Below, in pieces: positions 6,276-14,854 of a DNA stretch of 64,000 nucleotides. This DNA is from Pseudomonadota bacterium (GTDB lineage Bacteria; Pseudomonadota; Gammaproteobacteria; Burkholderiales; Rhodocyclaceae). Each line of letters starts with the position of its first letter. Within the stretch, counting starts at the first letter, position 1. The notes beneath the pieces are model-generated. The model did not search any database. It worked only from the letters and a program-made list of their open reading frames with translations, and was not told the origin of the DNA. The translations under genes and the position numbers were made by a program. Location: NCBI GenBank assembly GCA_029776255.1, contig JAKOTN010000097.1:34523-98522 (forward strand). The letters run 5' to 3'.

Positions 6276-8830
6276 GAGGCGAAGGTCTGCCGGCTGAATT
6301 CGCCGACATGGCTGAAATAACGCATCGCCAGGCGATCCGACAGGGTCGCCGCGGACAGCGAAATCTCGTCGAGCACCACCGCGAGTTCGATGCGCGGGCC
6401 TTTGTCCGCGCCCGGGTCGCGGAGTGGTCCTTCGAAACACGCGAAATCGAACGTTTGCAGGCGTGTCAGCATCGGTCGCAGGGTGTCGTCCGGTGGTCCG
6501 CCGAGCAATCGGGCAAGGTTGCGGAGATAGCGGATGAGCGTTTGCAGTTGAAAGGCCACGGAATGCGGGTTGCCTTCGTCGAGGACGATCAGATCGAGCG
6601 TCGGTAGCCATTGTGGCTGCGTCATGTAGCGGGAGCGATAGGTGATGATGCTATCGGTGAGTTCGAGCAGCCATTCCAGGCTTCCGGCGGCGCGCGTCGA
6701 TGGCAAGCGCAGAAAGTGGCCAATGGCGCTGGTCAGAAAAATCAGGCGTTCGATGCGTCGGCCGATGATCAACAAACGCCAGCCATCGTCGCGGGTCATG
6801 TTGTCCATCGCGAAACCCGACAGCGTGGACGAGACGAGCAGCACCTGGTCCAGGAAGGCCAGCGCGTCGGCCAGTTCGGTCGGTTCGTCGTGGCGGTACG
6901 CGTCGCTGTAACGCTGCACTTGATGCTGCAGGCGGTTAAGCGCATGCCAGTTGTCTAGCGAGAAACGCTCGCGGACCTGCGCGCCGACCCACAACAAGCG
7001 GCGGATATCGCCGGCGAGGCCGTCGGCCCATTCCTTGCCGCGGATCGCGGCCAGAATTTGCGACTCGGGCGGTTTTTCGCACGCGACGAGCCGGCGGGTG
7101 GTGGCGTCGTCGGCCTCGTTGGTCGGTGTCGGCAGCAAATTCATCGCCTGGCAGAGGTCGAGCGCGGCGTTCAGTGCCGGCAAGGCGTCGGCGCCGGTAT
7201 CGACCAGCCGCGACAACGCGACGCGCAGCAGGCGGGCGGTTTTGTCGCATCGCTCGGCGTAACGGCCGAACCAGTAGAGGTTTTCGACGACACGGGACGA
7301 AAGATTACGTCCGCCGCGTACCAGATCGGCCTTGCCGACCGAGTGTTTGAGCAGGCTGAAGGTATTGACCGCCTGGTTGGTCAACACCCAGGTATCCTTG
7401 CTGGAACCGCCGCGCTGCATCGAGATGACGCGAACGTTCGAGGCCGCGGCGACGCGCGCCAGACCGCCGGGCATGATCGTGTGCCCGTTCGGCGTGGCGG
7501 CGACGAAAACGCGCAGACCGACGCCGCGTGGCAGCAAGCGCCGCTCGCTGGCGTTGCTCCAGGCCGGCGCCTGTGAAAAATTCACCAGTTCCTGCGCTAC
7601 GTAAGCCTGTGGCCGAGTTCGCAGACGGGCGATCATCTCCTGGCGTTTGGCGCCGGCGAGTTCGTTGCCAAAAACCGGATCGAAGCGCTGCGACGGGTAG
7701 GAGCCCTTGATGACCAGGCGGTCGAGGTTTTCGATGGTGAAATCCAGCGCCGCCTGTTCGCCGCACCACCAGGTGGCGACCGATGGCATCGCCAGCGGTT
7801 CGCCGAGCAGTTTTTCGCACGCGCCCGGCAGAAAGCCCGGCAGGGCCGCCGATTCGAGCAGGCCGCTTCCGATGGCATTGGCGACCAGAACGTTGCCGGC
7901 CCGCACCGCCTGCAGCAAGCCGGCGACGCCCAGCGCCGAGTCGCTGCGCAGTTCGAGCGGGTCGCAATAATCGTCGTCGAGGCGGCGCAAAATCGCGTGT
8001 ACTCGTCGCAATCCACTGAGCGTGCGCAGATAGACGCAATCGCCGCGAACCGTCAGGTCTTGTCCTTCGACCAGCGGAAAGCCGAGATAGCGCGCCAGAT
8101 AGGCGTGCTCGAAATAGGTTTCGTTGTACGGACCCGGCGTCAGCAACACGATCAGCGGCGGTTCGCCGGTCCGCGGCGCCCAATAGGCCAGACTTTCCTG
8201 TAATTGCCGGAAAAACGAGGCGAGGTGCTGTACGCGCAGATCGCGGAACAGTTCGGGAAAAACACTGCCGACGATGGTCCGGTTTTCCAGCGCATAGCCG
8301 GCGCCGGAGGGCGCTTGCGTGCGATCGGCGATCACCCACCAGCGGCCGTCCGGCGAGCGGGCGAGGTCGGCGGCATAAAGATGCAGGTAGGTGTCGCCCG
8401 CCTGCCGGATTCCCTGGCAAGGCCAGAGAAAATTGTTGTGGCCATAGACCAGCGCCGACGGCAGCGTGCCGTCCTTGAGCAGATCCTGTGGGCCATAGAG
8501 GTCTTTGAGTACCGCATTGAGCAGTCGCGCGCGCTGCGAGACCGCCGCCGCCACGCCTTGCCATTCGTCGGCCGAAAGAATCAGCGGCAATGGATCAAGC
8601 TCCCACGGACGATCGGCGCCTTGCGGGTCGGCATAGACATTGTAGGTGACGCCATTGTCGAGAATGCGTCGCCGGACGTAGTCGAAACGGTGGCGCATTT
8701 GTTCCGGGGTCGCAGCCTCGAGGTGTGCGAGAAGTGCTTGCCACGCCGGCCGAATGTCGCCGTTATCGGCCAGCATTTCGTCGAAACGGTCGGTTTTTCG
8801 GGAATAACTCGCGAGAAGGGATGGCGTCAT
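6272..8830 (-). CDS. Circularly permuted ATP-grasp / alpha-E fusion protein
   Basis: 852 residues from the ATG at 8830. Roughly residues 60-480 form a circularly permuted type 2 ATP-grasp domain (formerly DUF404/DUF407), with motifs VEGQDLTVRGDCVYLRTL, DYCDPLELRSDSALGV and VIKGSYPS. Roughly residues 510-850 form an alpha-helical alpha-E domain (DUF403), starting at SSRVVENLYWFGRYAERCD. The two are separate proteins in many genomes and fused in others. ATP-grasp enzymes join a carboxylate to an amine or thiol using ATP, so a peptide-ligating role has been proposed. The product is not known. Translation is coupled to the transglutaminase gene by ATGA. The GTG at 8863 is a less likely start. Confidence 0.88.
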   Translation of the reverse strand: MTPSLLASYSRKTDRFDEMLADNGDIRPAWQALLAHLEAATPEQMRHRFDYVRRRILDNGVTYNVYADPQGADRPWELDPLPLILSADEWQGVAAAVSQRARLLNAVLKDLYGPQDLLKDGTLPSALVYGHNNFLWPCQGIRQAGDTYLHLYAADLARSPDGRWWVIADRTQAPSGAGYALENRTIVGSVFPELFRDLRVQHLASFFRQLQESLAYWAPRTGEPPLIVLLTPGPYNETYFEHAYLARYLGFPLVEGQDLTVRGDCVYLRTLSGLRRVHAILRRLDDDYCDPLELRSDSALGVAGLLQAVRAGNVLVANAIGSGLLESAALPGFLPGACEKLLGEPLAMPSVATWWCGEQAALDFTIENLDRLVIKGSYPSQRFDPVFGNELAGAKRQEMIARLRTRPQAYVAQELVNFSQAPAWSNASERRLLPRGVGLRVFVAATPNGHTIMPGGLARVAAASNVRVISMQRGGSSKDTWVLTNQAVNTFSLLKHSVGKADLVRGGRNLSSRVVENLYWFGRYAERCDKTARLLRVALSRLVDTGADALPALNAALDLCQAMNLLPTPTNEADDATTRRLVACEKPPESQILAAIRGKEWADGLAGDIRRLLWVGAQVRERFSLDNWHALNRLQHQVQRYSDAYRHDEPTELADALAFLDQVLLVSSTLSGFAMDNMTRDDGWRLLIIGRRIERLIFLTSAIGHFLRLPSTRAAGSLEWLLELTDSIITYRSRYMTQPQWLPTLDLIVLDEGNPHSVAFQLQTLIRYLRNLARLLGGPPDDTLRPMLTRLQTFDFACFEGPLRDPGADKGPRIELAVVLDEISLSAATLSDRLAMRYFSHVGEFSRQTFAS

Positions 8831-8943
8831 GAATGAAAAAGGCGCGGGAGCGCGCGGTCCCACGCCTTGCAGTTTCTGATCGGCGCAAGTCTAACGTAAA
8901 CTTGTCGTCGGCATTGGTCGGCAACTACCGCGGGCGGGGCTAA

Positions 8944-10695
8944 ATGGCGAAAACGACGATGAAACGATTGGTGATGGTTGTTATTTCTTGCCTGTTATCG
9001 CTCAACGCGGAGGCCACGTTCGACGCCGCGATAGCCGCGGCGATTCGGCAGGCGCAAGCGGAGCGCGATAACCCGCAGGCCGACAGTCTGGGGCCCAGTA
9101 TCTGGCAAGCGGCCGATCGCGGTGATCGTGCCGCCATCGACCGCTTTCTGGCGGAGGGCGTCAACGTCGACGCCAAATTTCCCGGCGGCACGGCGCGGCA
9201 GGCGGTTCCCGGGGGAACGCCGCTGCTTTTCGCCTTGAGAAGAAAGCGGCTGGCCACCGTGGAATTTCTCCTTGACCGGGGTGCCGACCCCAACGGCGCG
9301 ACAAGCGACGGTTATTCGGCGTTGCATTATGCGTTTTGGGCCGGCCTTGCCGAGGACAAAAGCAGTTCAGACTACGACGGGCGTTTTTTGCGCGTGTTGC
9401 TAGACCGCGGCGCGGCCATCGATGCCCGCGTTCCCCATCGCGACAGCGTGCTGATGCTGATCAGCGGCCATTCCCCGGCGCAGCCAGAAGCACTGCGAAC
9501 GCTTCTTGCCTATCGTCCCGATGTTAACCGGCGTCAACCACCGAACTGCGAGACCGCTTTTTATCGCTTGGTATCGGAAACGCGCGGTCTGCCAGTGGCC
9601 AAAGAGCAGGCGTTGAAACTGTTGCTGACTGCCGGTGCGAATCCAAATGCCAATCTGGCCGGCAGTGGCTACCACGGGGTCGGTGGCGGCAGGGACGGTT
9701 GGTCCTACGCGCACTACCGGACGCCCTTGCTCCGTGCCGCCAATTTTCACGGTTACGCCGATGTCGGCACGACCGGCTACCAAACCGATCTTGCGGCCAA
9801 TGCCGAACTGGTTCGCTTCTTGCTGGACAACGGTGCCAATCCACGGTGGGGTGGCATCGGCGGACCGCACGACATCGACCGGGAGTGCCCGGATATCCCC
9901 GATGGACAGCCGGGAAGTTCCGGAACCGCCGCGCCGGAGTGGGTCGGCTTTCCTTTCACGCAGGCCAATCCCGCGCTGAGCGAATTGTTAGGCCGGACGG
10001 CGATTCATCGGGAAACATTCGACCGCGTTGTGGCGGCCGCACAGCCGATCCAGCCCGGTGAAATCGGTTTTCCGGCCGTACACGACATGTTGTCTTCCTA
10101 TCACCACCTGAAATATTACTTGAGTCGCGACAAGGATTCGCTGGCGGACGCGGAACGCTATCGCGCCACGGTGGCCCGCAAGGAAAATCTGGAACATGGC
10201 ATGCGGAGCGTGTTGCGCCTGGGTGGGCGTGTCAACCCCGCCTTCGTCCGCTTGTCGACTGAAACGGGCTGGCGCGATCTGTGGGAAACCGGTTTTTCTC
10301 CCGCCTTTGGTGGCGTGAGGCATCTGCCGCTTTACGAGCACGAAATGCCCGACGATCTCTACCGCGAATTCCTTGAAGCAGGCGCCAGTCCGGCGATCCG
10401 GCGTGACGAGGGCGGAATTTCCGGTGCCGATGTGTCGGTGATTCAATTCCTGATCCGCCGCAACGCGGCCAGCAAGCTGTCGCTGATCGGCGACCACCTC
10501 GGCCTGCTCGAACGTCTGCCGACCTGGTGCCGCCGGACGGCAAAGGGGATCGCCGAGGAACTTGCCGCGCGATCGACGGCCAAGTCCGCCGACGCCTCGT
10601 TCGGCGAGACTGACCGGGAGGCGGGGAAAATACTACGGACTCTACTGCGCAGTTCGGGGTGCAGGGATGTGATTGGAAACGTTCGTTTGCCATGA
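8944..10695 (+). CDS. Secreted ankyrin-repeat protein
   Basis: 583 residues. A basic N-terminus and hydrophobic stretch (LVMVVISCLLSLNAEA) give a likely signal peptide. Ankyrin-type repeats run from about residue 50 to 320: WQAADRGDRAAIDRFLAEGVN, GTPLLFALRRKRLATVEFLL, YSALHYAFWAG and AELVRFLLDNGANP. The C-terminal 250 residues look like weaker or degenerate repeats. Ankyrin repeats bind proteins; the partner is unknown. It is a single gene with the rtcB-prfH leader region following directly, whose promoter would lie at the end of this gene. A second in-frame ATG at 8959 is possible. Confidence 0.8.
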   Translation: MAKTTMKRLVMVVISCLLSLNAEATFDAAIAAAIRQAQAERDNPQADSLGPSIWQAADRGDRAAIDRFLAEGVNVDAKFPGGTARQAVPGGTPLLFALRRKRLATVEFLLDRGADPNGATSDGYSALHYAFWAGLAEDKSSSDYDGRFLRVLLDRGAAIDARVPHRDSVLMLISGHSPAQPEALRTLLAYRPDVNRRQPPNCETAFYRLVSETRGLPVAKEQALKLLLTAGANPNANLAGSGYHGVGGGRDGWSYAHYRTPLLRAANFHGYADVGTTGYQTDLAANAELVRFLLDNGANPRWGGIGGPHDIDRECPDIPDGQPGSSGTAAPEWVGFPFTQANPALSELLGRTAIHRETFDRVVAAAQPIQPGEIGFPAVHDMLSSYHHLKYYLSRDKDSLADAERYRATVARKENLEHGMRSVLRLGGRVNPAFVRLSTETGWRDLWETGFSPAFGGVRHLPLYEHEMPDDLYREFLEAGASPAIRRDEGGISGADVSVIQFLIRRNAASKLSLIGDHLGLLERLPTWCRRTAKGIAEELAARSTAKSADASFGETDREAGKILRTLLRSSGCRDVIGNVRLP

Positions 10696-10716
10696 GTATC
10701 TGATTTGTATTAGTAT
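10687..10716 (+). promoter_or_regulatory. Candidate promoter for the rtcB-prfH leader
   Basis: TTGCCA at 10687-10692 (five of six to TTGACA) and TAGTAT at 10711-10716 (four of six to TATAAT), 18 bases apart, overlapping the last codons of the ankyrin gene. A transcript from here would begin about 40 bases before the 13-codon leader ORF. I saw no sigma-54 type -24/-12 pair. Weak evidence on its own. Confidence 0.35.
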
Positions 10717-10759
10717 CCGTGCTCTTTTTCCACACTCGACTTGCAAGGGAGGTCGCACC

Positions 10760-10801
10760 ATGTTTCGCCATAGCACCCTTTGCAGGTCCCGCCTGGCTTA
10801 A
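10760..10801 (+). CDS. Putative 13-aa leader peptide upstream of rtcB-prfH
   Basis: A short ORF, too small for the ORF track: ATG at 10760, TAA at 10799-10801, reading MFRHSTLCRSRLA. It has the strongest ribosome binding site of this region (GGGAGG, 7 bases before the ATG). The stop codon lies only 9 bases before a terminator-like hairpin (10811-10839). This is the geometry of a translation-controlled attenuator. No run of one amino acid is present, so it is not a classic amino-acid attenuator. Confidence 0.5.
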   Translation: MFRHSTLCRSRLA

Positions 10802-10810
10802 ATTCTCGGC

Positions 10811-10839
10811 GCCGCCCATGTGGTGGCGGCCTCTTTTTT
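10811..10839 (+). terminator. Terminator-like hairpin (putative attenuator) before rtcB
   Basis: Stem GCCGCC (10811-10816) / GGCGGC (10825-10830) with an 8-base loop, then CTC and six T residues (10834-10839). It stands 55 bases before the rtcB start, inside the leader of that operon and not after a gene, so it would cut transcription before rtcB unless prevented. A ribosome at the leader stop codon would cover the 5' arm. Confidence 0.55.
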
Positions 10840-10893
10840 CGCCCCGGCTTCGGCCTGCCAATTCATTTTTTCCATTTTTTCATGGATTGGTAC

Positions 10894-12033
10894 ATGGGCA
10901 ATTCCATTCGGCATCTGACCGACGGCGTTTTCTTGATCGCCTCGGCACAAACTTGGATCGAAGGTCACGCGATCCAGCAATTACAAATTTCGGCACGACT
11001 CGAGGGGATGCGCTTGGTGGTCGGCATGCCCGACCTGCATCCCGGACGGGTTTATCCAGTGGGAGCGGCGTTTTTTTCCGTTGGCCGTTTCTACCCGGCG
11101 TTGGTCGGCAACGACATTGGTTGCGGCATGAGCCTATGGCGTACCACACTGGCGGGCCGCGGACTTTCAGCGGACAGGCTCGAGAAGCGTCTGGGCATGA
11201 TCGATGGTCCGTTACCGAGCGATCTTCGTACTTACATGGCCGGCGACGATCTCCCCGACACCGGTTTCGAGTCGTCGCTGGGGACGATTGGCGGCGGAAA
11301 TCATTTCGCTGAGTTGCAGCGAGTCGACGAAATTTACGAGCACGACACGCTGGCCGCCTTGGCGGTCGATCGGGAGCATTTGCTGCTGCTGGTGCATAGT
11401 GGCTCACGTGGCTTGGGGCAGCGGATTCTGACGGCACATGTCGAGCGTTATCGGCATGGTGGCCTCGTCGACGGCACGCTGGCCGGCGACGATTATCTTG
11501 AGCAACACGCATTGGCATTGCGTTTCGCTCACGTAAATCGCCGCTTGATCGCCTGGCGCATGCTCGAGAAATTGCGGGGCGACGGCGCGCCAATCGTCGA
11601 TCTCGATCACAATCTGTTGACCCCTGCCGAGATCAATGGTGAAAAGGGCTGGCTACACCGCAAGGGAGCAACGCCCACCGACGCCGGTTTACTCGTCGTT
11701 CCAGGTTCGCGCGGCGATTACAGCTATTTGGTCGAGCCTGTCGCCGACGCGGTCAGTCTCTACTCCGTGGCGCATGGTGCCGGGCGCAAGTGGATGCGTA
11801 GCGACTGCCGGGCGCGTTTGTCGGCTCGTTATGATTCGAGGCAACTGGCGCGTACCGCACTTGGTAGCCGTGTGGTGTGCAACGACAGGCGCCTACTGTT
11901 CGAAGAAGCTCCAGAGGCCTATAAACCGATCAGCAGTGTGATCGGTTCCTTGCGGGACGCGGGACTGGTTCGTCCGGTGGCGCGCTTGCGGCCGGTGCTG
12001 ACCTATAAAACGTGCGGCGAGGTGTGGCAATGA
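10894..12033 (+). CDS. rtcB: RtcB-family RNA ligase paired with PrfH (RtcB2-type)
   Basis: 379 residues from the ATG at 10894. RtcB ligases join 2',3'-cyclic-phosphate or 3'-phosphate RNA ends to 5'-OH ends with GTP and Mn2+. Metal and nucleotide motifs are present in order: NDIGCGMS, GGGNHFAELQ, LVHSGSRGLG, PGSRGDYSYLV, and the guanylate-accepting His in VAHGAGRKW. It is shorter than canonical RtcB and matches the subgroup encoded with prfH, which is known to repair 16S rRNA cut in the decoding centre. It overlaps prfH by ATGA. The ribosome binding site of this gene is poor (GGATTGG), unlike that of the leader ORF. Upstream in-frame ATGs at 10780 and 10882 are possible but lie in poor context. 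Confidence 0.9.
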   Translation: MGNSIRHLTDGVFLIASAQTWIEGHAIQQLQISARLEGMRLVVGMPDLHPGRVYPVGAAFFSVGRFYPALVGNDIGCGMSLWRTTLAGRGLSADRLEKRLGMIDGPLPSDLRTYMAGDDLPDTGFESSLGTIGGGNHFAELQRVDEIYEHDTLAALAVDREHLLLLVHSGSRGLGQRILTAHVERYRHGGLVDGTLAGDDYLEQHALALRFAHVNRRLIAWRMLEKLRGDGAPIVDLDHNLLTPAEINGEKGWLHRKGATPTDAGLLVVPGSRGDYSYLVEPVADAVSLYSVAHGAGRKWMRSDCRARLSARYDSRQLARTALGSRVVCNDRRLLFEEAPEAYKPISSVIGSLRDAGLVRPVARLRPVLTYKTCGEVWQ

Positions 12034-12647
12034 TTTTATTGCAAATTTCAGCCGCAAGCGGTCCCCGGGAATGTGCGCTGGCGGTCGCCAAGACGCTTGG
12101 CCGTTTGTTGTACGAGGCCCGAACGTGCGCGGTCAACGTCGACGTGGTCGAACTTGTGCCGGGCGATGTCGGAGGAACGTTCCTTTCGGCATTGTTGACG
12201 CTCGATGGCGAGGCTGCGCCAAAGCTTGCTCGTCGATGGTGCGGGACCGTGCGGTGGATTTGCGCCAGTCCTTTTCGACCGCATCACGGTCGAAAAAACT
12301 GGTTTGTCGGTATCGCCGCTCATGCCGAGCCACCGCCAGCTGAAATGAGTGAAGTCCGCTTCGAAGCCTGTCGTGCCTCGGGGCCGGGCGGACAGCACGT
12401 TAACAAAACGGATTCGGCCATACGTGCCACACACCTTGCGACCGGTATCAGTGTCAAGGTGCAGGCACAACGCAGTCAGCACGCCAACAAGCGCTTGGCA
12501 ATGCTGCTGATCGAACAAAAGCTTGCCGAAACCGCGTCGCAAGCGGCGGAAGTACAGCGCGCGGTGCGGCGGCAGTTTCATCGCGATGTTGAGCGTGGTA
12601 ACGCGGGCCGGGTATTTCGAGGCGAGAATTTCGAACCCGTGCGGTAG
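12030..12647 (+). CDS. prfH: Peptide chain release factor H
   Basis: 205 residues, the usual length for PrfH, a class-I release factor homologue lacking the stop-codon recognition domain. The catalytic GGQ loop is intact (ASGPGGQHVNKTDSAIRATH) and is followed by the basic segment VQAQRSQHANKRLA. PrfH releases peptides from ribosomes whose decoding centre is damaged, after which the linked RtcB reseals the 16S rRNA. The start at 12030 overlaps the rtcB stop (ATGA); the ORF-track start at 12012 is unlikely. Confidence 0.92.
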   Translation: MILLQISAASGPRECALAVAKTLGRLLYEARTCAVNVDVVELVPGDVGGTFLSALLTLDGEAAPKLARRWCGTVRWICASPFRPHHGRKNWFVGIAAHAEPPPAEMSEVRFEACRASGPGGQHVNKTDSAIRATHLATGISVKVQAQRSQHANKRLAMLLIEQKLAETASQAAEVQRAVRRQFHRDVERGNAGRVFRGENFEPVR

Positions 12648-12901
12648 TTTCATGGCAACGCCCAACGGTGGTGACAAGAGGCGTTAGGCGAAAATGCGCG
12701 GGTTTTCTAACGACGACGCGTATTCCGTAGGCATGGGCGCTTCCGCGCGGCCTTCTGTAATCGCATTGCTTGGAAATTTGGTTGATGGGGCGTTATTGAA
12801 AAAATCACCCAACCGTATCGGCAGGGCCGTGCGCTCGCCGACGAAAGACGGTTTTGGTGGGTGTTGACTGGCTGGGGCGTTTATTGACGGCTTCAGGCCA
12901 G

Positions 12902-13075
12902 TCACTTCCGGGTGCGCTGTTCTAGCAATTTGATTTCTTTCTTGTATTTCAGAATTTCCGCGTGAATTTTGCTTTGTTCGGCCATCGGGAGTATCGCCGT
13001 GTTCATCAGCTTGTCTTCAAGCTTTTGAATGCTGCTGACAAGATGTTTTATCTGTTCGTAGGGGGTCATGAACAT
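12902..13075 (-). CDS. Small 57-aa coiled-coil protein, hypothetical
   Basis: Not in the ORF track because it is under 60 residues. The minus-strand frame from the ATG at 13075 reads MFMTPYEQIKHLVSSIQKLE and ends LLEQRTRK, a charged, almost wholly helical sequence with a heptad-like pattern, probably a small coiled coil. An AGGCGAG lies 6-13 bases before the start; an alternative ATG is at 13069. The sequence is lower in GC than its neighbours. It stands alone between prfH and the FAH gene. Function unknown. Confidence 0.55.
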   Translation of the reverse strand: MFMTPYEQIKHLVSSIQKLEDKLMNTAILPMAEQSKIHAEILKYKKEIKLLEQRTRK

Positions 13076-13381
13076 CGTGATCTCGCCTGTAAGGGTAAAT
13101 CGTACGGTAACTTCCGCAAATCCGATGATGCCTTGGTGAAGCCTCGTTGTCTATGAAATTTGATTTTTCCGATGACGGCGTTCAGGCGGGCGTCCGCGAG
13201 GAGGAAGGTCGCATTCCTGCTAAATAAGCAGTGCTCGGGAGACGGCTTGATGCCAAAACGTATCGACCGCGGCGAACCGGATGGTTGCGGTCGAGCCGCC
13301 TCGAGGTGTGTCGGGCTGGCGGCAACGACTTCAATTCTTGCGTGGTCAACGAGGAGGCTACCGACCAACGGCGTTGGCACG
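13076..13381. other. Intergenic region, nothing recognised
   Basis: About 306 bases between the small coiled-coil gene and the FAH gene. ORFs cross it on both strands (13066-13380 minus, 13160-13645 plus), but their translations are rich in Arg, Ser and Pro and have no recognisable domain. It must hold the promoter of the 57-aa gene. No convincing promoter or hairpin was seen. Confidence 0.4.
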
Positions 13382-14065
13382 CTAGACGAGTTTCACGCGT
13401 ATCTCGCCGACGCCGCTTATCCCGGCGGTCAACACGTCGCCGCGGACGACCGTCGACACGCCCGCCGGGGTGCCGGTGAAAATCAGATCGCCGGGCGCCA
13501 GGGTGAGATAGGTCGAGAGATTGGCGATGACCTCGGCGACTTTCCACGACATTTGTTCAAGATCGCCATGCTGACGCGGCTCGCCGTTGACCTGCAACCA
13601 GATCGCTCCACGCCGGGGATGTCCGATGGCCGTTGCCGGCTGTAGATCGGCGATGGGCGCACTGTGATCGAATCCCTTGCCCATGTCCCAGGGGTGTCCC
13701 TTGTCCTTGGCCCGGAGTTGCAGATCGCGCCGGGTCAGATCCAGTCCGACGGCGTAGCCGAAGACACCGGCAAGCGCATCTTCCGGTCGAATGTTGGCGC
13801 CGCCCCGGCTCAGGGCGATGACCAACTCCACCTCGTGTTGCAGGTTGCCGGTGGCCGGCGGGTAGGGAACATTGCCGCCGCCCGGGACCAGCGCGTCTGC
13901 GGGTTTGCTGAAGAAAAACGGCGGCTCGCGCGTGTCGGCGCCCATTTCCGCCGCGTGATCGGCGTAGTTGCGGCCGACGCAGTAGACGCGGCGAACCGGG
14001 AAAATGGCATCGCTGCCGGCGACCGGAATGCCAACCGGCGCGGCTGGCGGAAAGACATATGGCAT
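13382..14065 (-). CDS. Fumarylacetoacetate hydrolase family protein
   Basis: 227 residues, a compact FAH-fold enzyme. The YCVGRNYADHAAEMG stretch, the metal-binding HEVELVIAL and GLDLTRRDLQ segments, and the C-terminal PGDLIFTGTPAGV loop are diagnostic. These enzymes hydrolyse C-C bonds of acylpyruvates or act as oxaloacetate decarboxylases or tautomerases; the length and motifs resemble the acylpyruvase (FAHD1-like) group. It lies 18 bases downstream of the Nif3-like gene. The exact substrate is not readable from sequence. Confidence 0.88.
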   Translation of the reverse strand: MPYVFPPAAPVGIPVAGSDAIFPVRRVYCVGRNYADHAAEMGADTREPPFFFSKPADALVPGGGNVPYPPATGNLQHEVELVIALSRGGANIRPEDALAGVFGYAVGLDLTRRDLQLRAKDKGHPWDMGKGFDHSAPIADLQPATAIGHPRRGAIWLQVNGEPRQHGDLEQMSWKVAEVIANLSTYLTLAPGDLIFTGTPAGVSTVVRGDVLTAGISGVGEIRVKLV

Positions 14066-14083
14066 GATCGTTCCTCAAAAAAG

Positions 14084-14830
14084 TCAAACAGGATTGTCGA
14101 TATCGACGAATTGGCAGTCAAGGCCGAAGCGCTCGGCCACATGCGCCGCGAGTGCCTGCACGCCGTAACGTTCGCTGGCGTGATGGCCGGCGGCGAGGTA
14201 GGCCACACCGGATTCCCTGGCCAGATGCACCGTCTGTTCGGAGATTTCGCCGCTCAGATAAAGATCGGCGCCCAAGGCGATTGCCTGTTCGAACAAACCT
14301 TGCGCGCCGCCGGAGCACCACGCCACGCGCTCGATGCGGCGATGTTCCGGGCCGATCAGCAAGGGTTGGCGCCCGAGCCCCCGCGCCACTTGGCCGGCAA
14401 TCGTCGCGGCGCTGGCGGCCTGCGCGGGGCGCCCGAGCCAACCGACATCCTGTTCGCCAAAGCGTCGATCGACCAGCCAGCCAAACCGTTGAGCAAGTTG
14501 TGCATTGTTGCCGAACTCGGGGTGTCCATCCAGCGGCAGATGATAGGCGATGAGGTTGATGTCGTGTTTGAGCAGCGTTTGCAGACGCTTTTTTCGGATG
14601 CCGGTGACTCGGCCGTCCTCGCCGCGCCAGAACCAACCGTGATGGACGAGAACGGCATCGGCGCTCCGTTCCGCCGCCGCTTCCAGCAGGGCTTGGCTGG
14701 CGGTGACGCCTGCCACCAGGCGCCGGATTTCTGGCCGTCCTTCCACTTGCAGGCCGTTTGGGCAATAATCCCTGTAGTGCCCGGCCTCCAGCAGCGTGTC
14801 CAGGTAGTGTATCAATTCTTCACGTTTCAT
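14084..14830 (-). CDS. Nif3-like dinuclear metal centre protein (YbgI family)
   Basis: 248 residues. Family hallmarks: LEAGHYRDYCPNGLQVEG near the N-terminus, VLVHHGWFWRGE with the metal-binding His pair, LIAYHLPLDGHPEFGNN, and the C-terminal GHHASERYG motif. The family forms hexameric toroids with a two-metal site; proposed roles include GTP cyclohydrolase-like activity, but no role is firmly established. It is divergent from the degS/degQ-like gene with only 24 bases between the start codons, and is probably co-transcribed with the FAH gene. Confidence 0.92.
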   Translation of the reverse strand: MKREELIHYLDTLLEAGHYRDYCPNGLQVEGRPEIRRLVAGVTASQALLEAAAERSADAVLVHHGWFWRGEDGRVTGIRKKRLQTLLKHDINLIAYHLPLDGHPEFGNNAQLAQRFGWLVDRRFGEQDVGWLGRPAQAASAATIAGQVARGLGRQPLLIGPEHRRIERVAWCSGGAQGLFEQAIALGADLYLSGEISEQTVHLARESGVAYLAAGHHASERYGVQALAAHVAERFGLDCQFVDIDNPV

Positions 14831-14854
14831 TTACTGGCTCCAAAATAGTGCTCC

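Noticed and set aside
7305-8564. 419-aa minus-strand ORF inside the ATP-grasp gene
   Set aside because: Arg/Pro/Ala-rich out-of-frame shadow; the overlapping frame has clear ATP-grasp motifs.
12684-12905. 73-aa minus-strand ORF after prfH, and a 57-aa + strand ORF from 12694
   Set aside because: Neither has a ribosome binding site or a plausible fold; both cover the same bases, so at most one could be real. I see nothing reliable in 12648-12901.
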